Positions 9,309 to 16,788 of a DNA stretch of 64,000 bases are shown in pieces. This stretch comes from Betaproteobacteria bacterium (GTDB lineage: Bacteria > Pseudomonadota > Gammaproteobacteria > Burkholderiales > Burkholderiaceae_F), in the NCBI GenBank assembly GCA_016861185.1, contig BOKW01000007.1, positions 124,001 to 188,000 of the forward strand. Reading direction: 5' to 3'. The position numbers and the translations under genes were made by a program. The number at the start of each line of letters is the position of its first letter. Position 1 is the stretch's first letter. Under the pieces are notes generated by a model. The model saw only the letters and a list, made by a program, of their open reading frames with translations. It did no database searches and was not told the origin of the DNA.

Positions 9309-9317
9309 CGGCCCGTC

Positions 9318-9761
9318 TCACCAGTTGGTGATGTCCGCCGCTTCCCCGCTGCCGCCGGGCTGGCCATCCTTGCCGAACGAAAGCAGGTCGTATTCGCCGT
9401 GCTCCCCCGGTGACTTGTAGGCGTACGGGCGGCCCCAGGGATCGCTCGGGACGGCCTTCTTCAGGTAGGGGCCGGCCCACTTCGGCTCGTTCGCGGGCTT
9501 GCTGACGAGCGCGGCGAGCCCCGCATCGGTCGGCGGATAGCGGCCGACGTCGAGCCGATACTGGTCGAGCGCCTTTTCGAAGGCGTCGATCTGCGCCCTT
9601 GCGGCCTTGACTTCCGACTTGCCGATCTGGCCGAAGTACTTCGGTCCGACATAGCCCGCCAGCAGGCCGATGATGACCATGACCACCAGCAGCTCGAGCA
9701 GCGTGAATCCGCTTCGCTTGCGCAGTGGCGACACATGGCCGCGTCGGGCCGCCGGACTCAT
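9318..9761 (-). CDS. gspG: Major pseudopilin GspG
   Basis: 147 aa, first gene of the secretion cluster. The prepilin signal RKRSGFTLLELLVV cleaves after Gly18; the mature protein has the complete GspG pattern KYFGQIGKSEVKAARAQ, LDQYRLDVGRYPPT, GLAALV and DPWGRPYAYKSPG, followed by a calcium-loop-like YDLLSFGKDGQPGG. The ATG at 9761 has a good ribosome site (GAGGAG, about 8 bp upstream); a GTG nine codons later is an alternative start closer to the signal. It is the only clearly canonical major pseudopilin here, so it is expected to form the pseudopilus shaft. Confidence 0.93.
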   Translation of the reverse strand: MSPAARRGHVSPLRKRSGFTLLELLVVMVIIGLLAGYVGPKYFGQIGKSEVKAARAQIDAFEKALDQYRLDVGRYPPTDAGLAALVSKPANEPKWAGPYLKKAVPSDPWGRPYAYKSPGEHGEYDLLSFGKDGQPGGSGEAADITNW

Positions 9762-9949
9762 CCAGAACTCCTCGTCGCGCTCGCGCGAACACGTGACGCG
9801 ACAGCGTTCGATTCATTCTATCGACGGGTCGTTGCGGGTCACTGCGACGATGTGTCGCAGCGGGACGATGGCGCGCGCGCACACGGCACGCACGCCGATC
9901 GAAGGCGGGGGATCTGCGGTACGTAGCCGGCGACGGCCGGCGCTGCGGC

Positions 9950-11410
9950 TCAGCCCGTGCCGCCGACCGTCAGCCCTTCGATGCGCAGCGTCGGCTGGCC
10001 CACGCCGACGGGCACGCTCTGGCCGTCCTTGCCGCAGGTGCCGATGCCCGGGTCGAGCGCCATGTCGTTGCCGATCATCGTCACGCGTGTCAGCGCGTCG
10101 GGGCCGTTGCCGATCAGCGTGGCGCCCTTGACCGGCGCGGTGACGCGGCCGTTTTCGATCAGGTAGGCCTCGGCCATGCTGAAGACGAACTTGCCGTTGG
10201 TGATGTCGACCTGGCCGCCGCCGAAGTTGGTCGCGTAGATGCCGCGCTCGACCGAGCGGATGATCTCCTGCGGATCGTGTTCGCCGCCGAGCATGTAGGT
10301 GTTGGTCATGCGCGGCATCGGCAGGTGCGCGAAGGATTCGCGCCGCGCGTTGCCGGTGAGCGGCGCCTTCATCAGCCGCGCGTTCAGCGAATCCTGCATG
10401 TAGCCGCGCAGGATGCCGTCCTCGATCAGCACGGTGCGTTCGGTCGGGTTGCCTTCGTCGTCGACGTTCAGCGACCCGCGCCGATCGGCGATCGTGCCGT
10501 CGTCGATCACCGTGACGCCTTTCGACGCGACACGCTTGCCGATGCGGCCGGAGAACGCGCTCGAACCCTTGCGGTTGAAGTCGCCTTCCAGCCCGTGGCC
10601 GACCGCTTCGTGCAGCAGGATGCCGGGCCACCCCGGCCCGAGCACCACGGTCATCACGCCCGCCGGCGCCGGCCGCGCGCGCAGGTTGGTGAGCGCCATG
10701 TCGACCGCGACCTGCGCGTACTGCCGCAGCCGCTCGTCGGTGAAGTACGAAAGATCGACGCGGCCGCCGCCGCCCGAGAACCCCTGCTCGCGCCGCCTGT
10801 TGTCCTCGGCGATCACCGTCAGCGACAGCCGCACGAGCGGCCGTACGTCGGCGGCGAGCAGACCGTCGCTGCGCGCGATCAGTACGACGTCGTACTCGGC
10901 GCCGAGGCTCGCCATCACCTGCTTGACGCGCGCATCGCGCGCCCGCGCGCTGCGCTCGAGGCGCTCGAGCAGCCGGACCTTGTCGGCCGCTTCGAGCGAA
11001 GCGACCGGATCGTTCGCGCCGTACAGCACCGGATGTGCACCCGGCGCCAGGCGCGCAGCGACCTTGATGCGGCCGCCGCCTGCGCGCGCGATCGCGCGCG
11101 CGGAGCGCGCGGCCTCCATCAGCGCGTCGGGCGACAGATCGTCCGAGTAGGCGAACGCGGTCTTGTCGCCGACGACGGCGCGTACGCCCACCCCCTGCTC
11201 GATGTCGAAGCTGCCGCTCTTGACGATGCCTTCCTCGAGCGAGAACGACTCGCTGCGCGTGTACTGGAAGTACAGGTCCGCGTAATCGGCCCGATGCTCG
11301 AAGATCGTCGCGAGCGCGCCCTGCAGCTTCGCCTCGTCCAGATCGTAGGGGTCGAGCAGCAGGCGCTTCGCGGTGGCAAGGCGGTCGAGCGCGGGGTCGG
11401 TGAGTTTCAT
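9950..11410 (-). CDS. tldD: TldD metalloprotease subunit
   Basis: 486 aa. TldD pairs with TldE (PmbA) to form a zinc metalloprotease that degrades unfolded peptides and matures modified peptides and antitoxins. The HExxxH zinc motif is visible as HEAVGHGLEGD (about residue 260), and the C-terminal block GGGQVDITNGKFVFSM and GNGPDALTRVTMIGNDM is characteristic of TldD. ATG at 11410 is chosen because LTDPALDRLATAKRLLL matches the usual N-terminus; the upstream extension has no similarity. It follows the nitrilase gene in the same direction, with a partial CGGATTG-family repeat in between. The tldE partner is not in the window. Confidence 0.95.
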   Translation of the reverse strand: MKLTDPALDRLATAKRLLLDPYDLDEAKLQGALATIFEHRADYADLYFQYTRSESFSLEEGIVKSGSFDIEQGVGVRAVVGDKTAFAYSDDLSPDALMEAARSARAIARAGGGRIKVAARLAPGAHPVLYGANDPVASLEAADKVRLLERLERSARARDARVKQVMASLGAEYDVVLIARSDGLLAADVRPLVRLSLTVIAEDNRRREQGFSGGGGRVDLSYFTDERLRQYAQVAVDMALTNLRARPAPAGVMTVVLGPGWPGILLHEAVGHGLEGDFNRKGSSAFSGRIGKRVASKGVTVIDDGTIADRRGSLNVDDEGNPTERTVLIEDGILRGYMQDSLNARLMKAPLTGNARRESFAHLPMPRMTNTYMLGGEHDPQEIIRSVERGIYATNFGGGQVDITNGKFVFSMAEAYLIENGRVTAPVKGATLIGNGPDALTRVTMIGNDMALDPGIGTCGKDGQSVPVGVGQPTLRIEGLTVGGTG

Positions 11411-11474
11411 GGGGTATGCGGTCGGGAGTTCCGGGTTCGAAAGTCTGCCACGTGAAAGCGGGTGTGCCGTCGCG

Positions 11475-11504
11475 CAATCCGCGACCCGCAATCCGCGCTG
11501 CGAA
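11475..11504. repeat. Partial CAATCCG repeat arm
   Basis: GCAATCCGCGACCCGCAATCCGC-type repeats lie between the nitrilase stop (11505) and tldD. This is a single arm of the CGGATTG/CAATCCG element described at 19684 and elsewhere, without a visible opposite arm or core. Confidence 0.6.
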
Positions 11505-12347
11505 TCAAAGCACGCGATGCTTCAGCGCCGGCAGATCGGTACGCATCTGCGCGATCAGTTGGGTATCGACGTCGCCGATCACGAGCCCCGGGCCGGCTGC
11601 GAGCGATGCAACCACGCTGCCCCAGGGGTCGATCAGCATCGTGTGGCCGAAGGTCGCGCGACCGTTTTCGTGCTGTCCGCCCTGCGCCGGTGCCAGCACG
11701 TAGCAGAGATTCTCGATCGCCCGCGCGCGCAGCAGCGTTTCCCAGTGCGCGCGACCGGTCGTCGCGGTGAACGCGGCCGGCACCAGGATCAGATCCGGCG
11801 CCTTGCCGTCGGCCGCGAAGGCGCGATACAGCTCCGGAAAGCGCAGGTCGTAGCAGACCGAAAGCCCCACCTTGAGCCGCGGCCCGCCCGGCGGCGCAAA
11901 CTCGAAGCTCGTCACGCGTTCGCCCGGTGTGATCGTGCGCGCCTCGTCGTAGCTCTCTTCGCCGCGCGAGAACGCGAACAGATGGATCTTGTCGTAGCGC
12001 GCGACGCGCGCGCCGTCGGGTCCGTAGACGAGCACCGAGTTCTTCACGCGGTCCGGCTGAGGCGCCACCAGCGGCACCGTGCCGCCGACGAGCCAGACCC
12101 CGTGCCGGCGCGCTTGCGCCGCGAGGAAATCCTGGATCGGCCCGCGGCCGTCGGCTTCGCGCGCGGCCACCTTGTCCTCGTCGCCATGGCCCATCAGGCA
12201 GAAGTACTCGGGCAGCGCGACGAGCTTCGCGCCCGCGGCCGCGGCCTGCGCGATCGACGCCTCGGCCGCGCGCAGGTTGTCGTCGACGCGCGGCGTGGAA
12301 ACCATCTGCGCAGCGGCGACGCGGACGGTTTGTGCAGCCACTGGCAT
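11505..12347 (-). CDS. Carbon-nitrogen hydrolase, deaminated glutathione amidase-like
   Basis: 280 aa from the ATG at 12347. The nitrilase triad is visible: Glu in LVALPEYF, Lys in ARYDKIHLF and Cys in VGLSVCYDLRFPELYR. The segment GRAHWETLLRARAIENLCYV followed by GHTMLIDPWG is the pattern of the Nit1/Nit2 branch, so hydrolysis of deaminated glutathione (a metabolite repair reaction) is the most likely activity. An ATG at 12404 would add 19 residues and overlap yhdP; I prefer 12347 because VRVAAAQM sits close to the family N-terminus, but neither start has a strong ribosome site. It lies between yhdP and tldD, an order conserved in Burkholderiales. Confidence 0.9.
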   Translation of the reverse strand: MPVAAQTVRVAAAQMVSTPRVDDNLRAAEASIAQAAAAGAKLVALPEYFCLMGHGDEDKVAAREADGRGPIQDFLAAQARRHGVWLVGGTVPLVAPQPDRVKNSVLVYGPDGARVARYDKIHLFAFSRGEESYDEARTITPGERVTSFEFAPPGGPRLKVGLSVCYDLRFPELYRAFAADGKAPDLILVPAAFTATTGRAHWETLLRARAIENLCYVLAPAQGGQHENGRATFGHTMLIDPWGSVVASLAAGPGLVIGDVDTQLIAQMRTDLPALKHRVL

Positions 12348-12378
12348 CGAAGAAAGAACCGAACTCACGCTGGCTGTA

Positions 12379-15300
12379 TCACTGCTTGCGGGCGTCGGCG
12401 GCATCGGGGACAGCGCGTTCGCGGCGCTTGACCTGCGGGTCGGTCCACGAGCCGGACACCTCGTACTCGTAGGAGAAGGCCTTGGACAGCGGATCGCGCA
12501 ACAGCATCTGCGCGAGGAACGTGCCTAGACCCACCGCCGGATTCGCCATCAGAGCATACACGAGCGATGCCGAGCGGGCGTCGATCTCCGGCAGCACGAG
12601 CACGTGCAGGTTCTGCGTTTCGTTCTGCAGGTCGGCGCTGCCTTCCATCAGCACGGTGGCCGAGACGCCGCGCATCTTGAAGTCGCGCGTTATCAGCGTG
12701 CCGCCTTTCAGTTCCGCGCTCGCGCTGATCTGGTCGAACGCGAAGCCCTCGGAGAACACGTCGCGGAAGTCGAGCGTGATCCGCCGCGGCAGCGACTGCA
12801 GCGATATCACGCCGAGCAGCCGTCCCACGCCGGCATCCGCTTTGAGGAACTGTCCCTTCGCGGTCGCAAGCTGCAGCTTGCCCGACAGCGACGGATAGTC
12901 GATCGCCAGCGGCGAGCCGCGCCACGACAGCTCGCCGTCGAGCTTGCCGCTGCCGTTGCGCACGGCATCCGGAATGCCGAGCCGTCCGAGCAGCGCGCCG
13001 GCGTTGCCGAACTCGAGCGACATCGCCATCGTCATCCGGCGTCGCGCGTTCGGCGCTGCGTTCGCCTCGCGCTCCCAACGGCCGGTCGCCGTCAGGCGCC
13101 CGTCCGGATTGGCGATCTCCAGCTTCTGCATCTGCCATGCGTTGCCGCCGTTGGCTGCGACGTTCTGCGCGATCAGCTCGAGCCGGCCGAGCTTGCGGTT
13201 GCCCAGCTCGAAGCTGTCGACGACGACGTCGAGTGCGGGGATCTCGACCGGCGGCGCGTCGAGCAGCTCGACCACCTGGTCGCGCTGCGCGTCGGGGATT
13301 GTCAGGCGCGCCAGCCGCGCGCTGACGCGCCCGGGCGCCGTGCCCGCGCCCGGCCGCCACGCGAGCGCGCCGGTGGCGTGATCCGAGACGACGTTCGCGT
13401 TCCAGTGACCGTCGGCCGCGCGCGTGGCGCCGAGCACCACGTTGGCGATCGGCTTGCCGGCGATCACCAGCTCGCGGACGCGCAGCGCGAGCAGATCGGG
13501 CATCGCGCCGTCGCCGGTCCGCGCCGCCGCGGTGCCGCCCGGGCCGACGACACCTTCGAACAGCGGGAGCCAGCGATCGACGTCGAGCCGCGCCAGGTTC
13601 ACGCTCGCGAGCACGCCCGCTTCGGGTACCGGGATCGCTTCGCCGATGCCGATCGCGCCGCGCGCCACGCGCATCGCGCCGCTCGCGTCGCGCGTGCGCT
13701 CGAGGCGCAGCGTGAGCACCGCGCCCGCGGTCACGCGCAAGCTGTCGCGGTCGGGCGCGACCGGAGTCAGCTCGAAGCGCAGCGGCAGCGCTTCGGATGC
13801 GGCCTTGCGCGCCGGCGCCGGCAGGTCGAACGCCCAGCCGACGAGGTCGGAGTCGATGCGGATCTCCGGTCGCTTGCCGCGCACGGTTACGCTGCCCGTG
13901 TAGCGCGTCGTTCCCTGCGCGCGGTCGAGCAGCCGTTGCGCCAGCGCGTGCTCGACCGCGCGCTTCACGCCCTGCGGCGTAGCCGTGCCCGCCGCAGTGA
14001 TCGTGATCGCCCCGTCGGCGGCGGTCGTTCCGTCCAGCCGAACCTGTCCGCCGACGAAATTCGCGGTGATGTTGGCCAGCCGCAGCGAGTGCTCGGTGAA
14101 CTCGACGCGACCCGCCGCGCGCGCAAACGGCGGGATGTTGGCGCCGAGCGCGATGTCGCTGTTCTGGAACGTCACGCTGCCGGCGACCTGCGTCGTGCGC
14201 GCGTTGCCGAGCGGAATGTCGAGCTTCAGTTCGAGCCGGCCCGTACCGCTCGCCTGCGCGCCGGCCAGGAAACCGCCAAGCCAGCCGCCGACCGGCGAAG
14301 CGTTCACGTAGCGCAGCATGTCGGCGAGCGCGCCGTTCGCTTCGCCGCCGATCAGAAGATGCGGGTCGCGCGCGCCCAGATCGGGAATGCCGACCTTGAC
14401 GTTGGCAAGCTGCACGCCGTAGATCGATCCGCGCTGGCCGGTGATCGCCATGCGCTGGCGCTCGAACAGCAACTCGCCGTCGATGCCCTCGATACGCGGC
14501 CACAGCCTGTCCTGAGCCTGCCGAAGGGACTTGCCGACGTCGCTCGCGACTTCTCCCGCCCCTTCGACGCGATTCGGGGCAACGCCGTCGACGTGAGGCA
14601 TGTAGTCGAGCGTGCCGTTGCGCACGCGCGCGGCTACGCGGAACTCGCCCGTTCTCGGGTCATTGAAGGGAAAGTCCGACAGGTCGCCGCGCAGCCTGAA
14701 GCTGCCGTCGATCGCTTCGCCCGCGACGAGCGCGTTGCGCAGCCAGGCGCGAGTGTTCGTGCCGGCCACCAGCGGCACGTACTTGTGCGCGGCGCGTGCT
14801 TGCGCGCGCACGATACGGCCGCCCAGGTCCACGAGCCCCGGTCCCTTGCCGCCGCTGCGGTACGAGCCGCTCGCGTTCAGCTCGACCTCGTCGTTGGATG
14901 CCGTGAAGTTGTCGATGCGCAGATCGAGGCGCGGCCGCGTGGTCCAGTACACGCGCGTCGCCAGCTGGCGGAACGACAGCCGCGGCTCTTCGAAGACGCC
15001 GGGAAACACCAGCGCGGCGTCGCGCGCGTCGATCTGCACCGTGCCGCCGGCCTCGGTCGCTTCGATCGAGCCGGCCAGGTTCTCGAAGCCCGGCAGGCCG
15101 GCGCGCGGCTTGCCGCTCGCGGTGAACTGCGGTTCGGCCTGCTGGCCGCTCGAGCCCAGCCCGTCGAAGCGCGAGCGCAGCGAAAAGCGCTGCGGCTCGG
15201 CGGGCTCGCCTTCCCAGGCGAGCTTCAGGTCCGCCAGCCGTCCGCGCACCGCGTGGCGCGCGACGAAGGTGCGCAGGTCTCGCGCGAGCGGTACGTGCGC

Positions 15301-16569
15301 GGCGAGCGCGCTCAGCGTGTCGAGCGAAAGAACGTTCGCTTCCAGCTCGCCGCGCGGCGGCTTGTCGTCGGCGGCGCGCGTCAGGCGCAGCCGCAGGTCC
15401 GTCGGCGGCAGCGCGAAGTCGTCGGCCTGCAGCGAGAAGCGCGCGAGCGCCAGCTCCTGGCCGCCCTCGAAATCGTTGCCCCAGGCGCGCTGCGTGAAGC
15501 GGCCCTGCACGCCCGCCAGGCGCAGCGGCTCGAGGTCGGCGCCGAGCCGCGCGTCGACGTCGGCGAGCGCCAGATCCGCCGTGAAGCGCGTGGCGGCGAG
15601 CGCGTCGAAGTCGAGCCAGGCGCGCAGCGCGCCCTGCGCGCGCGCGATCGCGACGGACTCGGGCAACACGCGCGCGAGCGCGGCGATGCGCGCGACATCG
15701 GCGTAGTCCATCTGCGCGAACACGCGTCCCGACCAGTGCCGCACGTCGGACGGGCGTTCGCCCCAGCCGTGATCGAACCGGGCGCGCACGTCGATCGGGC
15801 TCGCGAGATCGGCCGGCGGGCGCGCCTGCAGCGCGAAGCGGTGCGAGCGGAAGCCCGCTTCGAGCACCAGGTTCACGTCTTCGAGCGCGACCGTCTCGGG
15901 GTTCGCCTGCGTCTGGTCGGTGTAGCGCAGCGTGGCGTGGCGGATCGCGACGTGCTTCTGCGCGAGCACCCAGTCGGCCGCGCCGCCGTCGCCGCCGCCG
16001 GCCGGATCGATCGTGAAGCCGGCGACCGCGAAGCGCCCGCCGGGCAGCCGCCGCACGTCCAGTTCCGGCGCGAGGATCGACAGCGACGCGAAGCGCAGCC
16101 CGAGCGTCGGCACGCTCGCCCACGAGATCGTCGCTTCGAGCTGCGGCAGCGCCAGCCGGACGTCGCCGCGCGCGTCGAGCAGCCGCACGTCGTCGAAGCG
16201 CAGGTGCGGATTGAACGCGCGCCAGCTCGCGTCGATTCGACCGACCCGAACGTCGGCGCCGAGCAGCCGGCTCGCCTCGCGTTCGAGCGCCGGCCGGTAC
16301 TCGTCGATGCGCGGCATCAGCCAGTAGCGCGTGGCGAGCAGCAGCGCACCGAATGCGAAATAGGCGACGAGCGCGGCGACGAGCAACGCCTTCAGGGTCC
16401 AGCGCAGCCCGCGCACGCAGCCGGCGCCGAAGCGCTGCGCGAGCGTGCGTTCGGTCGCCTCGAGCGCGTGCTCGACCGCTTCCTCGACCGCGTGCTCGAG
16501 CTGCGCGAGCGCGGCGGTCGCCGTCGCGGACGGCGCGGATTCGGAACGGAGCGGGTCTTCGGGTTTCAC
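12379..16569 (-). CDS. yhdP: YhdP-family AsmA-like phospholipid transport protein
   Basis: 1396 aa from a GTG at 16569. YhdP is a large AsmA-like bridge protein anchored in the inner membrane; in E. coli it takes part in phospholipid delivery to the outer membrane. An amphipathic, glutamate-rich N-terminus is followed by one membrane helix (about residues 60-82) and a very long periplasmic beta-rich region, with DUF3971 and AsmA-like C-terminal sequence (GKLQLATAKGQFLKADAGVGRLLGVISLQSLPRR, where the terminal motif LLGVISLQSLPRR is diagnostic). It is divergent from glnE with 219 bp between. A dispersed repeat is inserted in frame near residues 681-688. Confidence 0.92.
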   Translation of the reverse strand: MKPEDPLRSESAPSATATAALAQLEHAVEEAVEHALEATERTLAQRFGAGCVRGLRWTLKALLVAALVAYFAFGALLLATRYWLMPRIDEYRPALEREASRLLGADVRVGRIDASWRAFNPHLRFDDVRLLDARGDVRLALPQLEATISWASVPTLGLRFASLSILAPELDVRRLPGGRFAVAGFTIDPAGGGDGGAADWVLAQKHVAIRHATLRYTDQTQANPETVALEDVNLVLEAGFRSHRFALQARPPADLASPIDVRARFDHGWGERPSDVRHWSGRVFAQMDYADVARIAALARVLPESVAIARAQGALRAWLDFDALAATRFTADLALADVDARLGADLEPLRLAGVQGRFTQRAWGNDFEGGQELALARFSLQADDFALPPTDLRLRLTRAADDKPPRGELEANVLSLDTLSALAAHVPLARDLRTFVARHAVRGRLADLKLAWEGEPAEPQRFSLRSRFDGLGSSGQQAEPQFTASGKPRAGLPGFENLAGSIEATEAGGTVQIDARDAALVFPGVFEEPRLSFRQLATRVYWTTRPRLDLRIDNFTASNDEVELNASGSYRSGGKGPGLVDLGGRIVRAQARAAHKYVPLVAGTNTRAWLRNALVAGEAIDGSFRLRGDLSDFPFNDPRTGEFRVAARVRNGTLDYMPHVDGVAPNRVEGAGEVASDVGKSLRQAQDRLWPRIEGIDGELLFERQRMAITGQRGSIYGVQLANVKVGIPDLGARDPHLLIGGEANGALADMLRYVNASPVGGWLGGFLAGAQASGTGRLELKLDIPLGNARTTQVAGSVTFQNSDIALGANIPPFARAAGRVEFTEHSLRLANITANFVGGQVRLDGTTAADGAITITAAGTATPQGVKRAVEHALAQRLLDRAQGTTRYTGSVTVRGKRPEIRIDSDLVGWAFDLPAPARKAASEALPLRFELTPVAPDRDSLRVTAGAVLTLRLERTRDASGAMRVARGAIGIGEAIPVPEAGVLASVNLARLDVDRWLPLFEGVVGPGGTAAARTGDGAMPDLLALRVRELVIAGKPIANVVLGATRAADGHWNANVVSDHATGALAWRPGAGTAPGRVSARLARLTIPDAQRDQVVELLDAPPVEIPALDVVVDSFELGNRKLGRLELIAQNVAANGGNAWQMQKLEIANPDGRLTATGRWEREANAAPNARRRMTMAMSLEFGNAGALLGRLGIPDAVRNGSGKLDGELSWRGSPLAIDYPSLSGKLQLATAKGQFLKADAGVGRLLGVISLQSLPRRITLDFRDVFSEGFAFDQISASAELKGGTLITRDFKMRGVSATVLMEGSADLQNETQNLHVLVLPEIDARSASLVYALMANPAVGLGTFLAQMLLRDPLSKAFSYEYEVSGSWTDPQVKRRERAVPDAADARKQ
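14506..14527 (-). repeat. Dispersed CAGGCTCAGGACAGG repeat inside yhdP
   Basis: The 22-bp segment reads CCTTCGGCAGGCTCAG followed by GACAGG on the minus strand. It matches a short repeat widely dispersed in proteobacterial genomes, recognisable in translation as PVLSLPKG or PFGRLRTG. Here it is in frame and contributes SLRQAQDRL to YhdP. Such units are normally intergenic. Confidence 0.65.
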
Positions 16570-16788
16570 GCGGAGGCGGCGCGGCGCGCGCGGGCGGACG
16601 TACGGGTTAGGCGCAGGCTGGCGTCGTTCGGTTCCATCTCCCGCCGACCGCCGACATACAATGCGCGCGGACCCGGTGGCCCTTGCCGCTGGGCCTGCCA
16701 AGCACTTTCGACACGTCGACGCTGGTTGTGAACGCGCAGCGCGGGCGATTCGCCGACCGAGGCTAGCACAGCGAGTACTCCGCCCGCC
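16570..16788. promoter_or_regulatory. Divergent yhdP/glnE promoter region
   Basis: 219 bp separate the GTG of yhdP and the TTG of glnE. A TACAAT hexamer at 16657-16662 on the plus strand is a plausible -10 box for glnE; no good -35 is visible at the right distance. No other structure stands out. Confidence 0.3.
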
